NCBI GenBank assembly: GCA_030041535.1
Contig: JASHNR010000001.1
Span: 1-64,000, forward strand
From: Nitrosopumilaceae archaeon
GTDB taxonomy: Archaea; Thermoproteota; Nitrososphaeria; Nitrososphaerales; Nitrosopumilaceae
DNA: 64,000 nt
Reading direction: 5' to 3'
The position numbers and the translations under genes were made by a program. Position 1 is the stretch's first letter. Each line of letters opens with the position of its first letter. The notes below the pieces were generated by a model, which made no database searches, had not been told where the DNA came from, and saw only the letters and a list, made by a program, of their open reading frames with translations. This document shows positions 42,417 through 50,848 of this stretch, piece by piece.

Positions 42417-43510
42417 CCTACTATTACTTTTCCAGTCATCCATGGATGAACTTGACAAAAGTATGGTGTTGTACCGGCTGTTGTAAACGTATGTTTGAAT
42501 GTATCTCCTGGTTTGATCAGACTAGAATCAAATATTCCTGAGGGTCCAGCACTTGGATCACCGCTTGTGACTGTGTGAGCTGCAGCGTCTTGGTTGGTCC
42601 ACGTTACAGTTGTTCCAACTTTGACAGAAAGACTTGCTGGATCAAAATATTTTTGTCCTGCACTTTGGGTGGAGGCACCTTTTGAGATTGTAACATTTGC
42701 AACAAGCGGCTGGGTTATCACTATCTTGCCAGTCATGAATGGATGCACTGTACACATGTAATCATATTCGGTTCCATTTAATTTTGATGTATCAAGTGAG
42801 TATGTCTTACCGGGTGTAATCAAACTAGAATCAAATATTGAACCATCTGGAGCATTTGTGACAGTGTGAGGTACCGTATCATTATTGGTCCACTGTATTA
42901 TGTCTCCTTTTGGAACTGTGACGGTATTGGGAGTAAAGTTTGGATTTCCTTTGATGGATGCATTAACTGGAATGGTGACGTATATTACTGGAGCTGTTGG
43001 TAAAGTTTGATTAGCTGTCTGTGTTGCATTGGTTTCATTTAGTGTATGCAACGAGAACTGTGCACCTGGTCCTATGAATCCAAATACAGTAAATGATCCT
43101 ACTCCAACTGCCATCGCAGCCAAAAATATTACAGCTATGGGCCTGAAATATTTTTGTGCCCTCATAGAAGAAAACGCTATGACAACACTTGGTATGATTA
43201 TGATGATTAAAACGCCTACAAATCTGGGCAATGATGTTATGACTGTATTCAAGCTTATTGCATAAGCTCCTACCGAGCCCGCGATTCCAAATATTACAAG
43301 AGTTGTTGCTTTGGCTCTTGGGCTAGTTGAAACACCGCCGCTTAGAATTCCTGCGGACAAGAACACCATGCCTACAAACATGGTCAAACCTGAAAGTGCT
43401 TGCATTCCTGTAAGGAAAGTATTGGCAATTCCCAAGTAGGATAAAATGACTCCTCCAAGACCTATAGAGGTCAAACCCATGCCAGGCATCATTAGATCCC
43501 AGTCACTCAT
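42413..43510 (-). CDS. Membrane protein with two plastocyanin-like cupredoxin domains
   Basis: In this 365-residue protein, residues 1-140 contain about five hydrophobic helices, then two type-1 copper domains follow. Domain 1 has NNDTVPHTV and YDYMCTVHPFMTGKIVI; domain 2 has NQDAAAHTV and PYFCQVHPWMTGKVIV: His, then Cys-x2-His-x4-Met in each, the complete blue-copper set. Cupredoxins carry electrons in thaumarchaeal respiratory chains, where copper replaces many haem proteins. It is adjacent to CtaB and coupled to a JAMM protease. Confidence 0.9.
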   Translation of the reverse strand: MSDWDLMMPGMGLTSIGLGGVILSYLGIANTFLTGMQALSGLTMFVGMVFLSAGILSGGVSTSPRAKATTLVIFGIAGSVGAYAISLNTVITSLPRFVGVLIIIIIPSVVIAFSSMRAQKYFRPIAVIFLAAMAVGVGSFTVFGFIGPGAQFSLHTLNETNATQTANQTLPTAPVIYVTIPVNASIKGNPNFTPNTVTVPKGDIIQWTNNDTVPHTVTNAPDGSIFDSSLITPGKTYSLDTSKLNGTEYDYMCTVHPFMTGKIVITQPLVANVTISKGASTQSAGQKYFDPASLSVKVGTTVTWTNQDAAAHTVTSGDPSAGPSGIFDSSLIKPGDTFKHTFTTAGTTPYFCQVHPWMTGKVIVG

Positions 43511-43556
43511 CTGTGGTAATTCGATTAAGTGAGGTACTTAATTCTTTTGACTTCTC

Positions 43557-44483
43557 ATGACAAACTTCGAAGAAATTAAATTCCCAGCAGACTCGCTAAG
43601 ACTAGTGGGATTAAAAGAAGTACTGGAGATATCAAAACCCCGTATAGTAGTTTTACTTGTAATTACCGCCGTAACATCAATGTACGCAGCCAGCAAATTG
43701 ATAGGTCCGCCACTTAACTATGTTAGCCTATTACACATAATCATAGCCGGATCGCTTTCTTCAGCCGGTTCAAGTGCCCTTAATCACTATTATGATCGAG
43801 ACATCGATCTGTTGATGAAAAGAACCAGTAACCGACCAATCCCATCCGGAAGGATGTCTGCAAGAAATGTTTTGATATATGGTCTAGTTGTAAGTGCCGT
43901 CTCTGTAATTTATGCATGGTTTACCCTGAATCCAATTTCTACATTTTTCATTGCGCTAGGAGTTTTCTTTTATGTGATAGTCTATACGGCATGGCTCAAG
44001 CGTACAAATTCATCTAATATTGTAATTGGAGGCTTTGCTGGTAGCTGTGCTGCAATGGCAGGGTGGTCTGCTGCGACTGGCTCCATGGACATACTGGGAG
44101 CACTTGTGGGTATTCTTGTCTTTGCGTGGACTCCTTCCCACTTTTGGTGTCTTGCAATGAAGATAAGAGATGATTATGCAGAAGCACACGTTCCAATGTT
44201 GCCAGTATTGATTGGCATGCAAAGGACATCAAAATACATACTTGTCAACACCGCAATATTGCTTCCATATTCATTGGCCCTTGTAGCATTTGGATTAGGT
44301 TACGTCTATCTTGCAATTGCTGCAGTATCAGGTAGCCTGATGTTACTGTATCATTACAAACTGACAAAGACTCCAACTTCTGACTTTGCGTGGAAAGCCT
44401 ACAAGGTGACTGCTCCATACCTTACGATAATATTTGTAGGAATTGCACTTGATGCTGCGTTCCACTTTCCTGTGATGAAATAA
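43557..44483 (+). CDS. ctaB: Protoheme IX farnesyltransferase (haem O synthase)
   Basis: The 308-residue UbiA-family enzyme adds a farnesyl group to haem B for haem-copper oxidase. It has about eight spans; the aspartate-rich sites are NHYYDRDIDLLMKRTSNRPIPSG and, in the second half, TPSHFWCLAMKIRDDYAEAHVPMLP. Divergent from the cupredoxin gene, consistent with a respiration locus. The presence implies a haem O or A terminal oxidase elsewhere. Confidence 0.94.
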   Translation: MTNFEEIKFPADSLRLVGLKEVLEISKPRIVVLLVITAVTSMYAASKLIGPPLNYVSLLHIIIAGSLSSAGSSALNHYYDRDIDLLMKRTSNRPIPSGRMSARNVLIYGLVVSAVSVIYAWFTLNPISTFFIALGVFFYVIVYTAWLKRTNSSNIVIGGFAGSCAAMAGWSAATGSMDILGALVGILVFAWTPSHFWCLAMKIRDDYAEAHVPMLPVLIGMQRTSKYILVNTAILLPYSLALVAFGLGYVYLAIAAVSGSLMLLYHYKLTKTPTSDFAWKAYKVTAPYLTIIFVGIALDAAFHFPVMK

Positions 44484-44484
44484 A

Positions 44485-44802
44485 TTATTCTTGGGTGTCT
44501 TGTTCTTGCTCTACACCAGGAAATCCTGCTTCGTATTCTTTTTCTAGACTTTCCCTGTTCTGTTTTTCTATGTCGTCTTCGTTTTCCTCTTTTTCATAAA
44601 TCTCAACTCTTCTCTCATCTTTTGTTAGCCAAGTAACCTTGATGAGGCCATAAATTTCGAGATTCAGTAATGTTTTATTGAATTCATCCTCAGGAATTGA
44701 AATTCCAGATTTTATCAATGCCTTTGAGAGCTCAGAGTCTGTCATAGAACCTGCATTTTTTACTATTTCATATACTGAATTTCTAAGAGGAATAGTTGCC
44801 AT
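44485..44802 (-). CDS. Winged-helix protein downstream of CDC48
   Basis: The 105-residue protein has a winged helix (SVYEIVKNAGSMTDSELSKALIKSGISIPEDEFNKTLLNLEIYG) followed by an acidic tail (EKEENEDDIEKQNRESLEKE). It starts two bases after the CDC48 stop, so the two are probably co-transcribed. The tail is unlike a classic DNA-binding regulator and may be a protein contact for CDC48 or RNA polymerase. The function is unknown. Confidence 0.7.
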   Translation of the reverse strand: MATIPLRNSVYEIVKNAGSMTDSELSKALIKSGISIPEDEFNKTLLNLEIYGLIKVTWLTKDERRVEIYEKEENEDDIEKQNRESLEKEYEAGFPGVEQEQDTQE

Positions 44803-44804
44803 AT

Positions 44805-46976
44805 CTAACCATAAAATGCCTTGTCAATTGGCTTGGGTAATGCGTATGATATATTGTCTTTGATTGCAGAATACCAATCTTCAACGCCTTTGGTGATAGA
44901 AGGCTTGATGACTTTTAATGCCGCGGCAAAGTCTACGCTACTGATTTTTGGCGTATTGTTTCTCATTGCTTGTACTGCAGATTCTCTGCACACTGCTACC
45001 AAATCAGCTCCTGTGTATCCCTTTGTTGAAAGCGCAATCTCCTTCAAGTCGACATCTCCAGATAGAGGCATCTGTCGTGTGAGTGTCTTGATTATCTCAA
45101 ATCTTCCCTTTTCTTCAGGCGGAGGAATAAAGAGTATCAAATCTAAGCGACCGGGTCTTAACAGCGAGGGATCTATCAGATCAGGTCTATTGGAAATTCC
45201 AACAACTATCACTCTTGCAGCTCCCCCATCTTCCATCTCGGTGAGCAACTGGCTGAGTAGTCTTTCTCCAACTCCTCCTTCTTCAAATGATTTTGATCTT
45301 GCCAACGAATCAAGTTCGTCAAAAATTATAATGCATGGTGATGATGCTTTTGCCTTTCTGAAAATCTCTCTTATCGCCTTTTCAGATTCACCTACCCATT
45401 TTGACAAGATTTCTGCTCCTCTTACCAATATCATGTTGCCACCGCTTTCTGTTGCAAGTGCTCTTGCAAGCATTGTCTTTCCACATCCTGGGGGTCCATA
45501 AAGCAAAGCACCTTTTGGAGGTTTGATACCAATCTTCTGAAATTTTGCCGGTTCCTTTATGGCTGTAATTAAATTATCATTTAGTGTTCTTTTTGCGTCA
45601 TCTAATCCCCCGACATCTTTCCACCATACTTTTGGACTTTCAACGTAGAACTCTCTCATTGCAGTTGGAACAATTTCATGTGTTGCATCGTAAAAGTCTT
45701 GAAGGCGTATGGTCATCTTCTGCAAAATTGCAGGTGATATCTTTTCAGTCTCCATCTCAATCTCTGGTAAAAATGCTCTAAGAGCTTTCATTGCTGCCTC
45801 TCTGCAAAGTGACTTGATATCAGCACCAGTATATCCATGAAGCTCTGCTGCAAGAACCTTCAAGTCAACATCATCTGCAATAGGCATTCCTCTTGTATGA
45901 ATATGTAAAATCTCTAATCTGCCATCGGCATTTGGTACTGAGATTTCTATCTCTCTGTCAAATCTACCGGGCCTTCTCAATGCAGGGTCTACACTTTCTG
46001 GCCTGTTTGTTGCCCCAAGTACGATGACATTCCCTCTATCTGTTAGACCATCCATTAATGCCAATAGCTGAGCCACTACTCTTTTTTCAACATCGCCGTA
46101 AGCTTCTTCTCTTTTTGGAGCAATAGCATCAATTTCATCAATAAACACCACACTTGGGGCATTGTCTTTTGCTTCCTTGAAAATATCTCTAAGTCTTGCC
46201 TCTGTCTCTCCATAATACTTGTTCATTATCTCAGGACCGTTTATGGAATAGAAATTGGCTTCTGATTCACTTGCAAGTACTTTTGCAATCAGTGTCTTTC
46301 CGCATCCTGGAGGTCCATACAAGAGAATCCCACTATGTGGTTCTATGTTTAATCTACTGAAAACTTCGGGATGTTTTAATGGTAGTTCTACAATCTCACG
46401 CATTCGGTCTATCTGTGCTCTGAGTCCGCCTATCTCCTCGTATGTGACCCGTGCCTTTTTGTCGACTGACGTGTCAGTTAAAATGGTAAGTACTGTGCCA
46501 CGGTCTATCTTGGCTACACTTTTTGGTGAAATCTTGTGTATCTTAAAGTCCATGGAATTTCCAAGAATCATTACTGATATCTCATCTCCTTCAGAAAGGG
46601 GTAATCCTTTTAGCCTATTTTTGACAAAATCTGTAAATTCCTTATCTACTGTAACATTTCCATTAACTGGCATCAAGACTACACTTTTTGCTGGTTTTGC
46701 GACAACTTTTCTAACATTGACCAGATCGTTTATTCCTACCCCGACATTCTTTCTTGTCTGACCGTCTATTCTGACCATGTCTGGTGCTTTGTTATCATCA
46801 TCTGCAGGCCATACTATTGCACAGCTAGATTTTTTCCCTATAATCTCTATCATGTCTCCTGGTTCGACTTTTAAAAATTCCATAGCTTCTGGTTCTATTC
46901 TGGCTCGTCTTTTACCTACGTCTCGCTGCTTGGCTTCACCAACGCGCATTTGGAGCAGCTCATCTTTTTTTACCAA
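44805..46976 (-). CDS. cdc48: CDC48/VAT AAA+ ATPase
   Basis: The 723-residue protein has an N domain (EAKQRDVGKRRARIEPEAM, double-psi barrel) and two AAA modules with GPPGCGKT at about 220 and 497. Walker B is VVFIDEIDAIAPKR in D1 and IIFDELDSLARSK in D2; SRH arginines (RRPGRFD, LRPGRLD) are present. Archaeal CDC48 unfolds proteins, for the proteasome among others. It is the centre of a minus-strand run: zinc-ribbon protein, EF-1beta, CDC48, winged-helix protein. Confidence 0.96.
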   Translation of the reverse strand: MVKKDELLQMRVGEAKQRDVGKRRARIEPEAMEFLKVEPGDMIEIIGKKSSCAIVWPADDDNKAPDMVRIDGQTRKNVGVGINDLVNVRKVVAKPAKSVVLMPVNGNVTVDKEFTDFVKNRLKGLPLSEGDEISVMILGNSMDFKIHKISPKSVAKIDRGTVLTILTDTSVDKKARVTYEEIGGLRAQIDRMREIVELPLKHPEVFSRLNIEPHSGILLYGPPGCGKTLIAKVLASESEANFYSINGPEIMNKYYGETEARLRDIFKEAKDNAPSVVFIDEIDAIAPKREEAYGDVEKRVVAQLLALMDGLTDRGNVIVLGATNRPESVDPALRRPGRFDREIEISVPNADGRLEILHIHTRGMPIADDVDLKVLAAELHGYTGADIKSLCREAAMKALRAFLPEIEMETEKISPAILQKMTIRLQDFYDATHEIVPTAMREFYVESPKVWWKDVGGLDDAKRTLNDNLITAIKEPAKFQKIGIKPPKGALLYGPPGCGKTMLARALATESGGNMILVRGAEILSKWVGESEKAIREIFRKAKASSPCIIIFDELDSLARSKSFEEGGVGERLLSQLLTEMEDGGAARVIVVGISNRPDLIDPSLLRPGRLDLILFIPPPEEKGRFEIIKTLTRQMPLSGDVDLKEIALSTKGYTGADLVAVCRESAVQAMRNNTPKISSVDFAAALKVIKPSITKGVEDWYSAIKDNISYALPKPIDKAFYG

Positions 46977-46989
46977 AAAGATACCTCCA

Positions 46990-47271
46990 TCACTTGGCGT
47001 CTACAGAAGCTCGACTTACTCCGAGTACCTCGAACTCTCCTACGCCTTCGATTGAACGTACACTGTTTTCAAGTGAGTCCATCTGTCCTTCCTTGTCATC
47101 TAAGAAGAATTCGGCATTAATAAAGTAGAGACCAAAAGCAAGTGGCTCTTTTGTATATTTTGAGAGTGTTATGCCGTCCTTTAGAGTTGTGGTGATATTC
47201 TTGGCAACGTTGTCGAGATCTATCTCAGTACCTGTTGGTAAAATCTTTGCTCGTAATACTAGTCGAGGCAT
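46990..47271 (-). CDS. Elongation factor 1-beta
   Basis: The 93-residue archaeal EF-1beta is the nucleotide-exchange factor for EF-1alpha. The ferredoxin-like fold is visible (LVLRAKILPTGTEIDLDN, then PLAFGLYFINAEFFLDDKEGQMDSLENSV, then GVGEFEVLGVSRASVD). The C-terminal Val-Asp-Ala-Lys is typical. It is five bases downstream of the small zinc-ribbon gene and 13 bases upstream of CDC48. Confidence 0.93.
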   Translation of the reverse strand: MPRLVLRAKILPTGTEIDLDNVAKNITTTLKDGITLSKYTKEPLAFGLYFINAEFFLDDKEGQMDSLENSVRSIEGVGEFEVLGVSRASVDAK

Positions 47272-47276
47272 TTTCT

Positions 47277-47456
47277 TTATGGTCCTTCGAAATCACATGA
47301 TTTGCACTTGTATGTTCTAGCTGCCTCTCTACAACTTTCACAGCGCCAAAGCAATACCGAGCCGCAGTTGGGGCAGTTGAATTTTACACATTTATCATTA
47401 GGCATGATTGGTCTATGGCACGAACTGCATACTGGCAAAGTAATTGACGATGACAT
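47277..47456 (-). CDS. Four-Cys-pair zinc-ribbon protein (HVO_2753-like)
   Basis: A 59-residue protein has four Cys-x2-Cys pairs: C10-C13, C28-C31, C39-C42 and C51-C54, with FNCPNCGSVLLWRCESCREAA and a final YKCKSCDFEGP. This is the two-zinc family of small archaeal proteins found in front of EF-1beta genes; a haloarchaeal member (HVO_2753) was solved as a zinc protein involved in biofilm and swarming. Here it is five bases upstream of EF-1beta. It may act in translation. Confidence 0.9.
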   Translation of the reverse strand: MSSSITLPVCSSCHRPIMPNDKCVKFNCPNCGSVLLWRCESCREAARTYKCKSCDFEGP

Positions 47457-47511
47457 GTTAGAAGCTGGACTTTCTACCGAATTTATATCTTCCTTATGAA
47501 TAGATGCACAT

Positions 47512-48648
47512 TCAACTCAATAATCGTCTTAATTCATTTCCTAATATTGCCTGAATAGCTTTTACAGATCCCTTTACTCCTAAAAGTTTTGCAACCGATA
47601 CTGTGTGGAAATCAAAACTTCCCTCTTTTGAAATATCCTCTAACACTTGAGGAGTTACTGATTCAAAAAGATCATTGATCGATTTGTTGTCAAGTCTTTC
47701 AAGAAGAGATCTGGCAAGAAGCATCTGCTCAAATTCTTTTCCAAATTTATCTGACCACTCTTTCTGATATTTCTGTAACTCATTTTCTTTTCCAGATTCC
47801 AAAAACTTGGATATGGCATTTCCAGCTAGTATTCCACCAAGTCCTGAGGAATAAATTCCACCTGCTGTAGTGGGCTTTGCCTGTCCTGCTGCGTCTCCTA
47901 CCGTTACTATGTTCCTTGTTACAAATTCCTTGATTGGACCTTTTATCCATATTGGTGCAAATATCTTTCTTACTGTGGAATAGCTACCTTTTTGCTTCAA
48001 AAAGTCTTCTAGCACTGCTGCGGGGTTGATTCCTTTTCCAGCAACTCCTACCTTTGCCTCGTCGCGTCTAGTTGGTATTACCCATGCAAAGAATCCAGGA
48101 TATTTTTCTTGATCAAGATATACTTCGACTTGTTCCTTGTCAATCCAGTCTGCATATACCTCGTATTGTGCAGATTGTAGTGTTCCCGTACGGTCCTTGT
48201 GAATCAAAGAGGATACTCCTCTTGCATCAACTATTATCTTACACTTGATATCTCCATCAGTTGTCCTAACACCCTCTTTGGTTATTTCTCTAAGTGATGA
48301 TCTCACTCGTATTTCAGCACCATTGACTTTGGCTTGATGCGCAATTTGCTTATCAAATTCTCTTCTATCTAGTACTATGACCTGTTGCGGTCTTGCATCA
48401 AGTGTAAAGCTCTTTCCTGACGGTGCTACCATCCGGGCTGATCTCACCTTGTTATCAAGTGTGGCCCTCATTGGGATGATTCCAAGATCATCCATGGCTG
48501 ATATGCTTACAAGCCCTCCGCAGTGTTCTGGCGTTCCAATCTCGTAGTCTTCTTCTATGACAAGAACATTATGGCCTCGTACTGCAATTTCTCTTGCACA
48601 CAAGAGTCCTGCCACACTTCCACCTGCTACAACTACATCGTAATCCAC
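47512..48648 (-). CDS. Geranylgeranyl reductase (digeranylgeranylglycerophospholipid reductase)
   Basis: The 378-residue FAD enzyme saturates the isoprenoid chains of archaeal lipids. The dinucleotide-binding VVVAGGSVAGLLCAREIA, CGGLVS, a redox loop around YEVYADW and VTVGDAAGQAKPTTAGGIYSSGLG are typical. The gene is single, divergent from Pth2, and 55 bases upstream of the zinc-ribbon gene start. An intergenic region with two TGTTTG dyads lies upstream. Confidence 0.92.
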   Translation of the reverse strand: MDYDVVVAGGSVAGLLCAREIAVRGHNVLVIEEDYEIGTPEHCGGLVSISAMDDLGIIPMRATLDNKVRSARMVAPSGKSFTLDARPQQVIVLDRREFDKQIAHQAKVNGAEIRVRSSLREITKEGVRTTDGDIKCKIIVDARGVSSLIHKDRTGTLQSAQYEVYADWIDKEQVEVYLDQEKYPGFFAWVIPTRRDEAKVGVAGKGINPAAVLEDFLKQKGSYSTVRKIFAPIWIKGPIKEFVTRNIVTVGDAAGQAKPTTAGGIYSSGLGGILAGNAISKFLESGKENELQKYQKEWSDKFGKEFEQMLLARSLLERLDNKSINDLFESVTPQVLEDISKEGSFDFHTVSVAKLLGVKGSVKAIQAILGNELRRLLS

Positions 48649-48677
48649 ACCTTGTTATTTTTTATCATTTATTTATA

Positions 48678-48735
48678 TCAAACATAGTGTTTGAAACCGC
48701 TGTCTCTTGTTTGGAATACAAACTACGTGTTTGTA
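48678..48735. promoter_or_regulatory. Paired TGTTTG dyads upstream of GGR
   Basis: TCAAACATAGTGTTTGA (48678-48694; 7-bp arms) and TACAAACTACGTGTTTGTA (48717-48735; 7-bp arms) share the CAAAC/GTTTG core and are spaced about 40 bases apart centre to centre. They lie 30 and 69 bases before the GGR start, where an activator or repressor could bind. The TATA box (ATATAAATA) of GGR lies between the first dyad and the gene. Confidence 0.5.
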
Positions 48736-48857
48736 AAAAACAGAACAAATTCCTAGTTCTTCAACCGTTGAATCTTTTAGGTCTCAAGCCAGTTAGTCCA
48801 TACAAAAATACTTTCAATTCAAAAGTTTAACATGTACTATTATTATTCCAAATTGAT

Positions 48858-49214
48858 ATGGGTACCATTAAACAAGTAATAGTGGTAAGAAAGGATCTAG
48901 GAATGGGTACTGGAAAGATTGCAGCCCAAGTGGGGCATGCATGTGTTCTAGGTGCAGAACACGTGAGAAAGTCTCATAGAGAATGGTATGACGCATGGCA
49001 AGAATCTGGTCAAGAAAAAGTGGTGCTCAAGGTTTCAAGTTTATCTGAATTGGAAAATATAAAAAAACATGTAATCACTCTTGGCCTACCATGGTCAGAG
49101 GTAACCGATGCGGGTCATACTCAGATTGAACCTGGAACAGTAACTTGTATCTCTATAGGTCCTGCTCCTGAAGACACAATTGATAAGGTTACACAAAGCC
49201 TGAAATTACTTTAG
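48858..49214 (+). CDS. pth2: Peptidyl-tRNA hydrolase 2
   Basis: The 118-residue enzyme frees tRNA from prematurely released peptides. Family motifs: KQVIVVRKDLGMGTGKIAAQ (catalytic His/Lys region), GHACVLGAE, EVTDAGHTQIEPGTVTCISIGP. The length is typical of the Pth2 class shared by Archaea and Eukarya. It is divergent from GGR and converges with a small membrane-protein gene. Confidence 0.95.
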   Translation: MGTIKQVIVVRKDLGMGTGKIAAQVGHACVLGAEHVRKSHREWYDAWQESGQEKVVLKVSSLSELENIKKHVITLGLPWSEVTDAGHTQIEPGTVTCISIGPAPEDTIDKVTQSLKLL

Positions 49215-49468
49215 ATCTGTTTTTCACGGTCTCTTACTTTTGCATCAAATGTCGCTGTGATATTCTGCCCAGGCTGTGCATTGCATGGAGGTATCTTTAT
49301 GACGAAATGATCATGAGTCTCAACATAACAACCGTCTTGGTCTACTGCTTTTACTGTAACTTCCTCAGTTACCATTGTGGGAATGAGATTCCAAAATGGG
49401 AAAACAGCTGTCGTCATAATTACAATTGCTGCTGCAATTCCGCCAAATATGAGCAATCTTTCATTCAT
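49211..49468 (-). CDS. Small membrane-anchored beta-domain protein
   Basis: The 85-residue protein from ATG 49468 (a longer frame to 49570 is less likely) has an N-terminal hydrophobic segment (LLIFGGIAAAIVIMTTAVFPFWN) and an extracytoplasmic beta domain with two cysteines (QDGCYVETHDHFVIKIPPCN) that may form a disulfide. It overlaps the end of the convergent Pth2 gene by four bases. No family is recognised. Confidence 0.6.
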   Translation of the reverse strand: MNERLLIFGGIAAAIVIMTTAVFPFWNLIPTMVTEEVTVKAVDQDGCYVETHDHFVIKIPPCNAQPGQNITATFDAKVRDREKQI

Positions 49469-49581
49469 ACATCTGATCGAAAGTAATCCTGTATTTAGCA
49501 TTATTGCGTCTATTGTGACCTTATTTACAAAGAGTGGGAATATTAGAAATCCTCTTAAATCCTTGGTCATCGAAGAATTCT

Positions 49582-49866
49582 ATGTTCGTAGTTGTAGTTG
49601 AGGTTCAACTCAAAAGTGGAGCAGAAGAGGAATTCAAAAAATGGGTAAGTGAATCTAACAAGGATCTTGCCAAGTTTGATGGATTCGTTAACCGAAGATT
49701 GCTGGCAACTCGTACTGGTAAACATACTCTATTGGTAGAGTTTGAGAGCCAAGAAAAGTTTGAAAAAATGCATCAAACGCAAGAACATTTTAGAATTCAA
49801 TCAAAGGGTCATTCATACATGCAAACCCCTCCTAGACCGATATTTTACGAAGTAGTTACCAGCTAG
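49582..49866 (+). CDS. Antibiotic-biosynthesis-monooxygenase-like (ABM) protein
   Basis: The 94-residue protein from ATG 49582 is a dimeric alpha-beta barrel of the ABM/EthD type: VVVVEVQLKSGAEEEFKKWV, FDGFVNRRLLATRTGKHTLLVEFESQEKFEKM and a final PPRPIFYEVV. ABM proteins include haem oxygenases and quinol monooxygenases; here no catalytic residue decides the activity. The frame begins at 49534, but the 16-residue leader is not family-like. Confidence 0.75.
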   Translation: MFVVVVEVQLKSGAEEEFKKWVSESNKDLAKFDGFVNRRLLATRTGKHTLLVEFESQEKFEKMHQTQEHFRIQSKGHSYMQTPPRPIFYEVVTS

Positions 49867-49971
49867 CAAGTCCACGCATACGTCATTTCTCGTGTGTGAA
49901 AGCAGTTCGTTGAAGGTCTAATTGTGAGGTTTTTGGTTATTGAACAAGAAAAGGTCTGATCAAGACGCATC

Positions 49972-50340
49972 CTATAGGTAATGAATCTTCATGTGATTTC
50001 TGTGCACTGTTTCAAACTGGGTAACATGGCCACAATGAACACACGAAAAAAACTGGTCTGAGGTATCTTGTGGTGGCGCCTCTATCTTGTATCCGTCAAG
50101 TGCTACTACTGAAATGACATCGTTTTTCTGTATAACTGCAAAGTGTCTTTCACATCCCAAAGATGCAAGGAACATTTTGATTGCTGTGATTACATTTGCA
50201 GCGTTGATCTCCTCGTCTTCTATAGGGGCAAGAACAAATTCGCGTGACTTTAAGGCTGGAACTGCTCCCACCTGGTCAGAAGTATATACTGCCAATGTTG
50301 ATTTTATGGGAAGAATATCCCTACAGTTGACAGTGATCAT
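49972..50340 (-). CDS. Protein with C-terminal C2H2 zinc finger
   Basis: In this 122-residue protein, residues 1-95 form an alpha-beta domain (STLAVYTSDQVGAVPALKSREF, VITAIKMFLASLG) and the last 25 residues are a C2H2 finger, FSCVHCGHVTQFETVHRNHMK (C-x2-C-x12-H-x3-H). The head domain is not recognised. A regulator or RNA-binding protein is possible. It lies 26 bases from the winged-helix gene in the same direction. Confidence 0.7.
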   Translation of the reverse strand: MITVNCRDILPIKSTLAVYTSDQVGAVPALKSREFVLAPIEDEEINAANVITAIKMFLASLGCERHFAVIQKNDVISVVALDGYKIEAPPQDTSDQFFSCVHCGHVTQFETVHRNHMKIHYL

Positions 50341-50366
50341 GTCATATACAAAATCAACACTTTATT

Positions 50367-50660
50367 TTAGTTTAACAAAAGCTCTTCCCATTCAGGTGTT
50401 TTCTTTAAAACAGAAAAATTACTCTTGTAGAGTATCTCTCTTTTACCTGCCTCATTTATGATTCCAATTCTGCGTATTACTTTGTAGTCGAGCAGTTTTT
50501 GCATCTTTCTGTACGCCGTGCTTGTAGGTATGTTACACTCTATGCAAAGTTGGGTTGTAGATTTTGGAACCGTCATAATTGATTTCAGTATCATTCTATT
50601 GGCTTTGTCTGACAAGAGATCTTGCATCGCCTCATCGTTGATATCTCTAATCTCCAGCAT
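50367..50660 (-). CDS. ArsR-like winged-helix protein
   Basis: The 97-residue winged helix (SDKANRMILKSIMTVPKSTTQLCIECNIPTSTAYRKMQKLLDYKVIRRIG) is of the ArsR/helix-turn-helix 20 style; a Cys pair (LCIEC) sits at the second helix, as in metal- or redox-sensing family members. A short C-terminal tail carries a Trp. It is upstream of the C2H2-tailed gene and could form a two-gene operon with it. Confidence 0.75.
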   Translation of the reverse strand: MLEIRDINDEAMQDLLSDKANRMILKSIMTVPKSTTQLCIECNIPTSTAYRKMQKLLDYKVIRRIGIINEAGKREILYKSNFSVLKKTPEWEELLLN

Positions 50661-50848
50661 TGTTCTTAATCTTACGTCTTTGATTTAATGGGTTACTTAA
50701 CTAAGTTACCTAGCCTTTTTGTACATGTCTTTTTTTAGCATCTTAAAATAAAAATTTGATAGACGCGATCTTACATTTATTGACTTGAAAAGAATCCATG
50801 GTAAAAAAGAGCAAAGATTTACATAAATAACTTGACAGAGTTCTGCCA

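Noticed and set aside
44821..45501. 226-residue plus-strand frame
   Set aside because: It is a long antisense frame within cdc48 with a Ser/Pro-rich composition typical of shadows.
47302..47499. 65-residue plus-strand frame
   Set aside because: It is antisense to the four-Cys-pair zinc protein preceding EF-1beta.
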